Below are positions 10,831-23,200 of a stretch of 64,000 nucleotides of DNA, piece after piece. The first letter of the stretch is position 1. Each line of letters starts with the position of its first letter. The DNA lies in contig JAWNGF010000001.1 of the NCBI GenBank assembly GCA_037039685.1, positions 434,001 through 498,000 on the forward strand, written 5' to 3'. The translations under genes were made by a program, and so were the position numbers. Below the pieces are notes generated by a model. The model saw only the letters and a list, made by a program, of their open reading frames with translations, was not told the DNA's origin and searched no databases. This DNA comes from Ceratobasidium sp. AG-K (lineage: Eukaryota > Basidiomycota > Agaricomycetes > Cantharellales > Ceratobasidiaceae).

Positions 10831-13739
10831 ATGAGCGATTATGGTGAGCAGCCCCACGCCCTTCACGGTCTAACTAAATCGATGCGATAGAACTCCAGGA
10901 AGATATTGGTGAGGCGAAGGCTTTTCCGTGATGAACATAGCTCTGAACTTGTCCCCGGTGGCAGAACAGGTGGAGTTTGACCAATCAGACGACGATCACC
11001 TTTCTGTAGAAGATGAGTACTCCGCGACCAAGTCGAAGCGTGCTCGTACTAGTAAAGTACGGTCCAAGCCACAGCGTAAGAAGTACGTGCGAGGAAAACT
11101 CGGTAGGCTGCAAGGTATAATGCAGATGCCGCTGGAAATCTTCGCCGAGGTAAGTTGTAACTCGGTGTCGAGGAAGTGTGTTGGGTGGTAACAGTGTCTG
11201 TAGATCGCGTGTCATATTACTCCTGGCGACTTGATCTCTCTGACACGAACAAACAAAATTTTCCGCACAATCCTTTTGAAAAGATCAGCGCTTTCGATCT
11301 GGAAATGTGCACTACGTAACGTACCGGATCTCCCTCCTTGTTTGACTGGAATGTCAGAGCCGAAGTACGCGGCGCTATTATTCACTAAAACATGTACTGT
11401 GGGTGCAACCTAACCTCTCGGGGGAAGTGTGTTAATTCATTGTTTAGCTGTGCGGCACCCTAGCGATGGCTCAACCAGACCCATACTTGCGTGCACGCCT
11501 GTGCACAATATGTCGGGATACTACGTCCGTATATGTCTGTAGTATGTGATACGAGTTCACTCGTCCTCAGGCTGGAAGAAGTTCCTCCGCCGACTTTTAC
11601 CAGGAATATTAACTACCATTTTGTGGTCGCTTCACCAGGTATGGCTGTGGAATCCGATGTTTCTTCTCAATACCTGATGCAAGCTTAGTCATTAAACCCA
11701 AAGCGAAGTCTCCTCTCAGTCGGCGTTATGCTGAGAAGTTGCCTTGGTGCTTCCGGGATGTCTTGGCGGATGTAACTCGCCAGGATAGCGAGTTCAAGGC
11801 AAACAATGACTTGGCAGGGTTAGCGCAATGGGAGCAAGAACTCAAGTTAGTGGTGGAAGAGCGAACGAAGGTAGAATATTTGTCCCGTTGGTTCCCCATC
11901 CTCGTTGACTATTTGCTCGAATAGGAAGCTCATCGGTTACAATAATTTATTGCCTCAAGCCTGTTGTCTCGTGCAACTGAATTGGAAGAAGCCAAGCAGG
12001 GGAGGCGAGATGCGTAAGATTAAATTGAACCGAGGTGAAAAATGAAGAAGCTAACTTGATGAACCGTACGTTTAAGCATTCACGAGAAGCTAATCGGACT
12101 TGGGTGGGAGGAGAAAGAGCTGGTCTTTGATCGGGAGCATGCAAAACTGTGGAAGGCCCTAGTCGAGGTATCTAAGCCTCTGACTGAACGAAGTACGCGT
12201 TTTAGTTAAGCCCTCGTCTCTCATAGGCGCTAAGTTAACGTTACCAGTCTGGGTAAATATACTTCCCAAGCTCACTCAACTCCTTGAAGGAAACCGGTTA
12301 AGGATCCAGGAGGCTGAGAGGATCCAACGCTTACACCAGCGATACGCCAGGCTAAATCAGCTACTCTGCGGCGTCAAACGCGAGATGCATCCGTACCAGG
12401 CAATTATAGATACCCTTGCGGCAGTTGCTTCGGATGAACAAAAGACCCCGTCCTTCTTGGCGACGCACTTTCCAAACCCATTCCCGCAGCTGCCAGTCGT
12501 CTTGGAATGGGACTTTCTGAAGGATGCCCACGAAGAGGATATTAGTCTTGAACGTGTCGAGGAGATATTCAACGAACGCAGACCGCAGCTTGAGCGAAGA
12601 GTACTTGAGTGGCGAGCCGACATTGAGTCTCGGCTCGTGAAAGGCTATGGGGCTAACGTGGAAGAGAAAGGTCATGTCGTAGTTCTCAAGGTGCGTTTGA
12701 TTGCCGATACATACGTCATAATGTGTACTAGCAATAAATTTAACTCACATACTTAGGTCCAAGGCAGCGCGGATGTAGTCCAACATCTTTCTCTTAACAC
12801 TCGTCTATTACTTCGTGCCGACACCATTTTTAAAAGGTTGCCGAAACCGGAGGACAGTACCTTGACTAGTGCCTTGGGGGCCGTCACATTGCACCGATAC
12901 CCTAATATTGCCTCTTCAACGAAAGACTATCGCGCTTTGAATTGGCATACAAACTCCGTGGCTCGAATTGACGATCCCGAGCAATATGCCTTCAAAGTAG
13001 AAATGTCTACTGTAACCAAAGGATTGTTGACATGTATTGGCATGCCGGATGTTACGCATCTCGAGCTTTCTATGATGGGACCGGTCTTTACGTGCGGGAG
13101 GTGCGGGGGGATGCAAGGTTGGGGATTGGGATTCTTTGGTAAGTGCATAGCATTGCCCTGATTATTTTGACAACCATTCATCGACCATTCGGGCTATAGC
13201 TCTCGCATTACATGCACTCGATTTTCAACTGGAATGTGAGAGCAGCAATGTGCCCCAAGCAAAAGTCAAGTCACTCTATTGTGTTCCGGAATATCCACGA
13301 TATTAGTTCGACGACCAACCCAAAGCCCTTGGTTCGTACCCTGTCGAGTGCGGAGGCTGAGTTGGCTGCCGCTGCGAGCGACCTAGGCCCACCTTTGTTT
13401 GGACTGCGTCCCACAGTGTGCATTCTTTGCACGCTGAACGGTGAATATTCAAACACGACGGAGCTCGTGTTGACTCATCTAGAGGACGTGTAAGTGAACT
13501 GCATCGCTTCTGCTGCCATATATTTGATTACTGTTATTTTGTAGGCATGATATACCTGATCCTGTACGAGGGCTTCATTATCGGTGCAGGGGAGACGCAA
13601 CACCCATATGCTCAGACAGAACCCTTTATGGCAGAAGGAATGGGATGAATGGAATGAAACGAGAGACATTGCGAAAGAGCCATCCGGCGGAGATATATTG
13701 ACATCCTCGGCGACGGTGGAATTGTCGGTCATTATGTGA
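10831..13739 (+). pseudogene. F-box-like protein, paralogue D (nonsense and frameshifts)
   Basis: Start ATG 10831 with tiny first exons (10831-10843, 10891-10908), then 10965-11149, 11204-11398, 11448-11524, 11571-11638, 11689-11870, 11925-12013, 12077-12192, 12248-12690, 12757-13138, 13200-13489 and 13545 to the end. The F-box-like part (MPLEIFAE/IACHITPGDLISLTRT) is well kept. Lesions: an in-frame TAA at 11943-11945 where E has GAA; a six-G run at 13105-13110 that throws the frame off just after the zinc-like FTCGRC motif (five Gs would restore the family consensus ending WDSL before the intron); and a second likely one-base loss near the C-terminus. One homopolymer indel could be an assembly error; the nonsense codon is harder to explain away. 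Confidence 0.7.
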
Positions 13740-14488
13740 AACGGTACTTGTGAATAATTGTTTGAATGAACATTGTGATTATCAAGATTATTGTGTTGTC
13801 ATTGGCTGTCACTATGGGCCCTAAAACTCCGTATTTTACGAAGTTTGATCCAAGTCCTTGGCAAGCCACGGAGGCAATCACCGTATCCAGCACTCCAACG
13901 ACCGCTGACCAAGATACGAGGTTTACCGCCGTGTTTTGTCAACGACACGGAGGAAACCCCCGCATAAACCTCCGTGTTTTACGGAGATTTGGGGTCCACG
14001 GTGTGTGCTCTTCATGATTGGATACCCTATACACGAATGTGCAGCGTGGATGTACAAGGAATCCTAGTGAAGCATAACCCTCGTGTTTTACGCCAGGATA
14101 CTGACGAACATGATCATGCGGGCTCTGCTAACGGCTAAAGGAGTTGAGATGGGAGGAGAGCGAATTGGCGCTCACTGCGGAACACGTTGCCTTATGAGCA
14201 TCTACTTTAAAAGTCAATCTCTACCGTTGGACTGTAGGATGCGATTCGTCTGCTCAAGGACAACTTGAAGTGACGGCTTCGTGGATATCATTGACACCGA
14301 CTGCGCCACAATTGGTCAGCCAGTCCTGACTCAGCAATTGATCGACGGTCGTCTCCAGCTTATTTGTTTCTACCACCACCAACGCGGCACAGCTAGTCAC
14401 CTGCATCAGTTCGCGTTCTGATTGTCCCAGTGGCGCTCCTACTCGATCTACTACTCACAATTACACCATAACTTGTCCAACTTTAGTG
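13740..14488. other. Spacer between paralogues D and E
   Basis: No gene is supported. The right end carries the block shared with the D promoter (about 14299-14348). The repeated phrase of the type CCTCCGTGTTTTACG (near 13966-13980, partly repeated near 14083-14093) is a short imperfect repeat of unknown meaning. Confidence 0.35.
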
Positions 14489-17287
14489 ATGTCACGAGTG
14501 ATTATGGTAAGTAGCTCTTTCACGCGTTCCAGGGGGCTTGATGTGATCTAAGCGGCGAAACTCTCAGAGGAAGAGCCCGGTGAGGAGACTTCTCCGCTAC
14601 AGTAAACTCACGCTCACATTGTGCATCAGTAAAAGAATAAGTAGAGTTAAATTATCCTCCGGCGAGGAGCATCTTTCTGAAGAGCATGAGTCCTCTGCGT
14701 CCAAACCAAAGCGCGTTCGTGCTAGTCGGGGAGAATCCAAGGCCCAACGCAAGAGGTACGTGAAAGGAAAACTGGGTGGACTGCAAAGTATCGTGCTGAT
14801 GCCAATAGAAATCTTCACCGAGGCGAGCTACACTGGGGTGGACAAGAGTGGCAATTGTTAACAATGTATAGATTGCGTCCCATACAAGTCCTAGTGACTT
14901 GATTACATCGACCCCAACAAACAAGTTTTCCCGTCAAACGCTTTTGCGCAGATCGGCTCTTCCAATCTGGTAGTGCGCGCAGAGTACTGTTCCAAACCTC
15001 CCTCCTTGTCCGAATGGGATGTCGGAGCCGCAGTACGCCGCCCTATTATTCTCCAACATGTGTACTGCAAGTAAAATACAACTGCTCCGACGACGCATGG
15101 CTAACCATTCGTTTAGTTGTGTGGCTCTGCCGCAACATCCCAACTAGATCCACACCTACCCGCGTGACTGTGTGTGACGTGCTGCGATGCTACGTGAGTC
15201 ATGGTTGCGCTTTACCGTTTATTATTATGATTTTGTCGTCGCCTCGCCTCATGCGCTAATCGCGCATCGCAGTCCTTCCGCCCACTCACCCCAACCTAGT
15301 CATCAAACCCCAAAGCCAACCATTTTCCCTCCGACGCTCTTCCGAGAGGAACCTCTGCTTCTTTCGGAGTGACCGATCCGACATACGTCGTCGCCATGAG
15401 GAGCTATATGCGAACAACGATATGAAGGAGTTAGCGAAATGGGAGCGAGAACCTAAGCATGCGGTGGAAGACCGAAACGAGGTAAGCCTGGGGTCCGACT
15501 GGCTCCTGAGCGAAATCCGTTAATATTTTGTGCAGAAAGCCCTCTCTCTACAAGAATTCATCGTCTCAACTTAGCGGTCTCGCGCAGTTCAGTTGGAAGA
15601 ACTCAAACATGAGAGACGAGACACGTGAGATGAAATGGAAATCACGTCAGCTCACATCAAACTAATGCGCCCTTAACTTTAGCATTCATGAAAAAAGATC
15701 AAACTTGGACGGGAGAGGAAGGTGCTTGTTCTTGACCAGGAGAATGCGAAGCCATGGAGAGCACTCGTGGAAGCACCCAAGCCACTCACTGAACGAGGTG
15801 GGCATTGACATTTGATCTTCGTCTCGCAAACCCACTAAAAGTTGTCAGTCTGGGCGAACATTCTTCCCAAGCTTATTCCCCTACTTGAAGAGAATTGATT
15901 ATGGATTTAGGAGGATCCAACATATGCATGATCGGCCTAATAAGCCGAACCAGTTGTTATTGACTATCAAACGCGAGACGCATCCGTATCAAGCGATCCT
16001 AGGCGCTCTTGCAGCAGACACTTCAGATGAACGCAAGTCCCCATCGGCCGATTCCTTGCTGGCCAAATTGCCCATCCCATTCCCGAAGACAGTTGCGGTT
16101 TTTGGACGGGACTTCGTAAGGACCCCTACGATGAAGACATTAGCATTGAGCGAGTCAAGGAGCTATTCAACGAACGTAGACGTCAACTAGATCAAAATGT
16201 GCTCGACTGGCGGGCTGACTTTGAAGCTCGACTCGTGGAGCAGCAAAACCCCAGTTTGGGCGGTGTGATAGCGACACGGTTCTCAAGGTGCGCCCCAGTC
16301 ATGATACATTACTATGGATAACATATCAATAAGAACCTGGTCTACGTAATTAGATCCGGGGGAGCACCGACACGACGCAGCACCCTTCTCCCACCAGCCA
16401 TACATTGCTTCGGGCCGACACCACTTTTACAAGAGCAGCAAAAGACAACGGTTTTTCGGACTTCATGGACTGCATTTGGATGTTCACATATCCTGCCCTT
16501 GCCTTTCCGAAAAACGATGGTCTCGCTTCGTATTGGCATATTCACTTCGCGACTCGGCTTGACGGCTCCAATAAGTATAGTCCGAAATGTGCAACACCGC
16601 AAAAGGATTATTGAAAGGAATGGGCATGCCAGATGTGGCTTGCCTCAATGGGGAAAGTATTTACGTGTGGAAGGTGCAGGGCAGGTACGCCTGGAACTTG
16701 GGAATCACTGGTAAGTGGAGATTTGCTTGAATTGTTTCGACAATTGCTCATGCGGTGCTGCGTTTGAGGAATAGCTCTGGCATTACAATAACACACTTTT
16801 CGAATGGGATGCAAAAGAGAGGGCGTCCAGAACAGCATTAGCGATATCCTATTGTATTTCGAAACGTCCACGATCTCAGCTCGACAAACACAAAGCCCTT
16901 GGTTTGTATTTTATCACACGAGACCGAGTCGGCCGCGACCAGCGAATCGGACTCGCCTACGATTACTGTCCACCCCACGATGTGTATTATTTGCACACTC
17001 AATGATGATTACTTACACACGACGGAACTCGCGTTGGCTCACCTGGAGGAAGTGTGCGTTTCTCGCATTGCCTCGTTTTGATACCACCAGAAATCTAATG
17101 CTCCCCTAGGCATGATATTACTGATACAATTAAAGGACTGCATTATGGTTGCAGGGGAGACTCAACGCCGATCCACTCGGTGCAGGTTTGTTTGTGGAGA
17201 AAAGAGTGGGAGGTATGGAACAGAGAGCGGGCGACTCGCGCAGAGTCGTCCGGCACGGCTGGTACTGCCTCTTCGGCGGCGACGTAA
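14489..17287 (+). pseudogene. F-box-like protein, paralogue E (pseudogene)
   Basis: Alignable with D along its length but clearly dead. The D-type start codon is ACG at 14494-14496; a nearby ATG (14489) is in another frame. The donor after MPIEIFTE is GCGAGC instead of GTAAGT. The F-box segment has TAG at 14971-14973 where D has a Lys codon after SIW. A later exon has another TAG (LQEFIVST*). Conserved remnants include KRYVKGKLGGLQ, CGRCRAGTPGTWESL (exon end with the expected phase) and the C-terminal W-rich exon ending at TAA 17285-17287. It is the most decayed of the five copies. Confidence 0.75.
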
Positions 17288-20200
17288 TGGTAGATGGTCT
17301 GGATTCAATTTCGAATGTCCTCTTGACCTAATGTTTTTTTAGTTAATACGGGGTGTTCCTCCGCTTGCCCATCACTGATGCCATATTGTACGCCTGGCCC
17401 ACCATAGGTTTGCCAGAAGCCATAACAACAACGCCAAAGCAGAATAGCAAAGCCGGCATCGAAATTTCTACCTACAGTATACCATTTTGTTTCAACCGAT
17501 CCGCCATCTTCGCCCCGTGCTACTGTAAAAGAGACATTTAAGTTTATATATGCGGGAAGTGTACTTCCAGCGCTCCCCGGTAGCCTTACTGCGAGACAGT
17601 GATTTGACGACATGTATCGTTTTGGTAACAGAACTTATGGGGCACCGCCTCGGAAATGCGTTGCGAGACATGGTTTCGCGCAGTTATGAGGTCGTTGCCA
17701 AGGGCCAGGCAGCGCGATGGCAGCTCACGTGCGGTCTCCCGATTTGGCTGCACGCTCAATTTGTCCTTGGCTATGACAAGCAACCGACACCTCACATAGA
17801 CGGGCACCAGCGGTAGAAAGCCAACCCAATAAGGAGTCTTCTGCAAGCGTGAACTAACCTGAAAGTGATACTCAGACCTACCTTGAAGCGCTCGAGTCAT
17901 GTTCAGTCAATCGGTGTGAGGGTTGGACCTCGGCAGTTGTAAGGTTCTCGTAACCGATGTATCTTAGTTAGCCTAAGTGACGTAGTCACCGCCAATGACA
18001 AGCCTTAACACAATCGATTTGGTAGTATAGACGAGAACAGGGGAATAGGCGGAAACCCGGGTCCTTTAAAGGACACCGGTCCGATACATGCGCATACAAG
18101 GAACCAAGTCGCCACGACACGCGCAGCTCCGCTCCATCTCGTAACCGTTACCGTAACCGTTACAGCAGTGTGGAGCATGAACAATTGATGTAAAGGCGCT
18201 CGCAAATGCTCGTTTACTATTAGGCAATTAAGCTTTGCATTCCCAGTGTCATCCGGAACCAAAGATCACCGTCGCCTCGAACCAGCAATTCGAGGTGTTA
18301 CAGGCTACTGTATATGCGCGGTTTTAGCGCCTCTCAATCAAGCGCAAGAACTTCGCTACGCTGAACTTGCCCCGTCGACAAGCATTTCTCTCCATGTTTA
18401 CGAAACACTCAGCTTGACGGTACACGAGTACACATTGAATTCCCTAAGCTCCGCCACGCCATTCCTCTACCACATGATATTCGTGCTTCATCTGCCCCTA
18501 CGACTCGTAGTTTGACTGTCTACGCGGTGACGATAGCTGTGAGCGAGTGTCAGTGGCTTATCTTATGTTAAATCACTGGTCAGGAAGGTAATACCGGGGC
18601 TAAGATGACTGTGAAGGAAGTAGTGGGTCCCTTTTGTGCATATATGGAGGTTATGCGATTAATTTCATAAAATACTCGGAAGCAACCTCAGAGGAAATAT
18701 TACAACAGTACAAGCACCAGCTTCCACCGCCCTACCGAGGTTTGATATATGTTACACCCATACAAGCATCCTCAGTCTCACATGAGTTCGAGGTCCTATC
18801 TAGTTAATAGTCGTGCACGGGGGGAGCGGGGGGGGGGGGGGGAACAGGCGTAGGCTGTCGGCGGAGAATGTCGAGCATTTGCAAGTCCCCGAGGACCCTC
18901 CGTATCACAGTGAAGCTCCAAATGGCAGTTATCTCACTTTGGAAAAAGTTCTTTGGCTCACCGAATAAATCGAAGACACATATACTGGAGGTGGGTAAAT
19001 CGGACTTTAACGAAGGTCACCCTACACTACTGAAAATTTCACAGGCACGAGGTTACGAACGAGACCGAGGGCACCGACTAAAAATTCATTCGACGCAAGC
19101 TCAATCCCAACTGAGCCAGATAATCGCAAGGGGCTGACAATGGGACAGGTGACAAGACACTATCATTACTCAGAAATGCCGAGAAGCTTGATATTTTTTG
19201 TTGTTACATAGGGGTCAGGAAGTTGTTTTTGACTCGGAGTAGTTTGGAGCGCCCCTAGTGGGTTTTGTGCTTATCTGCTCAGGGGTCGACTAGCTTTGTA
19301 ACAAAACTCTTGTATGGGATTCCCATCTATTCAGATCGATGATAGTCCTAGCATATATCGACTACGCAGATCAATAAAGCATCTCGGTTCTCCTTCCGAA
19401 ACGGAGGTGACTCTCAATAGGATCTCACAATACACTTCACGTTTGTGAGCCCACTCATTCAACATGGCAGAAAGGAAATATACTGGTCAGGAAAATCACA
19501 TGACGGATATATCCGGCGGCTCGTGGTGGCAGGTTAGGGATCGGCGGCAAATCGGCTGCAACCGGAGCTAGCTCGGCTTGTTGAGGATGCTGTTAGGCTG
19601 CAGTTGGCTGTGAGTAGCCAGACCAGCCTCTGGAAAAACCCAACCTCTACCGTTGTATTTTAGTACTCTTAGCATACTCGGGCCATTCTTACACCTGATT
19701 TTTGTCATTTCTACCTATTGATCGGGCAAACAGAAGACCTGCAGCACCAATATTCCAATTTGAAATCACCGGTTGCCGTGGAGCCGGCATATATTGCACT
19801 TCTGGGAGAACTATGGTGGAGCGCCTCAAGCGCGAAGCCGCGAAGACCGTGTGTTCGATTCAAGGCAAAGTGAAATATAAATAGTAATGAGTGCGATAAG
19901 AAGTAGATTACAGTAAATGGTAAATAGTAGGGATGCAATAAGTGAGTAAGAACAGTTGAAAAAGGACAGGGCAGAACAAGAAAAGTAGAGCAGGATTAGT
20001 ATTATTTTGTAATGGCTATTAGGCCATGTCATATCCGGACATACCCGGTTGGTGGCCCACATCCTTGTGCCGGCGCATGGATGCAGCCACCGGTTACTGG
20101 CGGCAAGTGGCGACATGGGTTACAACCAGCAGCAGACGGGGGTGTCCTTTCTGCCTATTTTCCTGGCGCACCCCCTCTAACATTCGATCTTTTTGTCCAT

Positions 20201-23200
20201 TTCTCGACCTTGATGGTTTTATTGGAGCTCAATTAGTTTCGATGTTTCTTCTAGCAACGGGACTTGCCGTTTTGTTTAACCCTGGCGAAAATTGCACTTC
20301 AATAGCTAAAGTGCACGACATCCACAGACACCTATGCCAATTCTCCACGTGACGCCTGTTTTCCTTTTGTAGGTGAGACCGATAGGCTCTTTCCACGAAA
20401 ACCGGTGGGATTCGGAATATAATTCAAGCTAGAAGCGCGCTATATCAAAGATGGCAAAGACCTCACCGGACCAGATTGTGCACATGCACCTTGGGGGATG
20501 AGACCTCTTGGTGACTACATTTGGAAATCCTTTAGCGAGGTGTGGCAATCCCGACGAAAGCAGAAGATGTATTCCTAGGGCTCATGTACCATTTCTGCTC
20601 TATTGAAGTCTTTCATACGCTTGATTAGTCTCGTCCTCCATGTCGCAACTAGTTCGATTCTTTCTCATTATCGCGGTAAGAGCCCGTTCGTGTAGGTTGT
20701 ATAAGGAAAATACGCGTCATGTGGAGAATTTGCAAAGATGTTTGTAGATGTCGTCCACCTTTAGCTCAATACCGGTGGAAGTGGACGCAAGCTACAGAGC
20801 AATTATCACAACCCGCCGACTCTGACTCACCACTCCAAGTTCCAAGTCTGCTCAAGCGCTGTTGGGAGGTCAGCATCGGGTTGAATGGTATAGTTGGGTA
20901 ACATCTCAGGCTAAGAGTTTTAATCGGCCAAAGATAAATCATGCGCGAGGGGCTTCCGTTGTGAATTTGGCTTTACCGTACGCATACATCCTGTACCCGA
21001 CGAACCATCGATGATCCTCCAAACAAATGGTTTAATTGGCCCAGCCTGGTTGGGCGCTTCGAATAAGCGCTGGCTTGAGTTGACCCGTCGCTTAGTCACA
21101 AAAGATACACAGTGTCTAAGGGGTACCCGGGATGCGGGAGAGATTATGTATTATTCTCGCTCAGAATAACGCTATTCTATCGCTAGACAAGGACGGGACG
21201 GAACCTCGGAAGTAAATGTGGAATGGAGATAGTTTTTCGAGCGAATTGGGTTTGGTGACAAGAGATGTCAACCCCGTGCAGCACAATGGGCGTGGAGATA
21301 TGGGAAACGGAAATGAGATAGGGATAAGCGAGGGGGAGGTAAGTGGAGGCGGGGAGATATAGAGCCGAGGAGATAAACGCCTTGAGCCACAAAAAATCCA
21401 CTGCGGCAGTGTTCTCACGGTCGTTGGAGACGACCTTGTACCAATCATCGTCTGATTCCTGGAAGCACCAGGCACCTGTGAACGTTCATGCATGTGAGGC
21501 GTTGGCAGAAGAGGGAGTGACTGTTCCAGGACGACGTAGGTGCGTATTAAATGAGCATGCTCATAGGGGGGAGGGGAGGGGTGCTGAAACTGATGGGCAA
21601 TTTGCGAGTAATCTCGGCAAAGCTGCGTCGAGTGAGGAGAGAGCTGATGCCTGAACAAGCTTTCGCGGGCACCGCATGTGAGCCCTTCGCGAGCAGGGGG
21701 ACTCACCTCGTAAGAGTCTCCTGGGCCCAACCGGGGACCGGCCGGCAGGGAGTCGAGCGCACGGGTACTGGACTGTCCACGGAATACTGCCAACACCCCC
21801 CAAGTGCAGGCAAAACGGATTGCCATCGCTTACATCCCAGGGAAGGTGCAGTGGGCGACCGTGCTCCCGAGATTCATCACTGCGCGACCATTGGCTAACA
21901 GGCTAGTTCGAGAGTGCGGGGGACTATTGCGATACTGTCAATCGGAACGGGTGGTGAGGCAGGAATCCAATTTCGCATCGACTAGAGGTGGATGTGCGCT
22001 GATGGATACTGCCCTCTTGGCACAGAACAGAATCTCTACGGAAAAGGAACGTACCATAGGTCTCCTCGACAGAGGTCCAACACGAGGGGCCTGGGGCCTG
22101 GGAGCCACGCAAACGTGATCAGGGCACCGCACTTGACTGGTTTGGCTACACCCACTATGCTCAGAGGCGCTGAAGCACGGTAGCCCCACGACTATATCTA
22201 ATGGATGCTTTAGCGACAGGCGAAAAGCATGGGGGCGGCGGAGCGATAGGTTAGGGGGAGTATGTAGAATAGCGTCACATACTCTTGCGTGCATCAAACA
22301 CGATTGTAAACGCAATCAAGCACTCTTTTTCGGTTCATTGGATGGAACAGTTCTGTTAAACAGGTGTGTTGTAGGAATAGTAAGGGAAGGGTGGGGGCGA
22401 ATTTACGCTCAGGAGGTCCGACGGCTCACGTGGACACCCCCCTTCGAGTTCGTTCCCACCCTTCTGGTGGTCCTGCTGGGTAGGCCCGTCGGCGGTCTAC
22501 CTGTTCCATCAAGTCCTGAGCCGAACATGAGCTATCATAACCCCAAGGTCGGCAGCGCTTCTCCTGTCTTTGCCTTCCGTGCCGTCTCATTTCCCGTCCA
22601 TCCAGCGTAACCCCAAGCGTCGCCTGTCCCATCTTGCGCACCACAGATGACGAATGACCACAGTTCTAAATCCCTGCGTTCCAGACGCCCTACAACGGGG
22701 TGAGTGTGGTGAGTGGTATACATAATCTGCTTCTGCCCCTCGGTGGTGATACTCAATCCTGACGTTGAAAACTTCTAGGTTAGCGCTCCCGTGGTCATCG
22801 ACCATCTCTGACTCCCTTCAATCCATGCAAAGGAAGTCCTGACCATCCCAGTCCAACGATCGAGTACGGCCAAATGGTGGGAGGTAAGTACCGGTCGCCT
22901 CAACGAGTTGATTTTTGAGAGGCTGATGCCACCCCACTCCTTGCTCAGTTATCACTATCATTGCTCCAGCTCCTATATAGTCCCTATCAGTGTCGTCTTG
23001 AATGCTAGCAGTGTTATGGGCTGTCTACGGATCGTAATTCTGGTTAGGTTTTCGCCCTCCCGAGGATAGATTGTTCCTTCCGCACGTACTCACCCCCTCG
23101 CTAGGCCGGGTCCCTGCAGACATCTCTAGCTCCAGTGTGCTTGGCTACGGGCGTCAAGAACATACTATACTTTGCGGTAAGCTCTGCGTCCCTTCCCGCA

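Noticed and set aside
17305..17900. Minus-strand ORFs after paralogue E
   Set aside because: Two adjacent frames with hydrophobic runs, but no start, splice chain or motif that I can defend.
18140..18163. Tandem CGTAACCGTTAC as a telomere-like or regulatory repeat
   Set aside because: Only two units; too short to interpret.
18819..18842. Poly-G run as a functional element
   Set aside because: A simple homopolymer; may be a sequencing or assembly artefact.
21161..21826. 221-codon minus-strand ORF
   Set aside because: Residue mix is Pro/Ser/Arg-rich without motifs; another frame of the same strand (WCFQESDDDWYKVV) looks more like protein, so the long ORF is probably chance.
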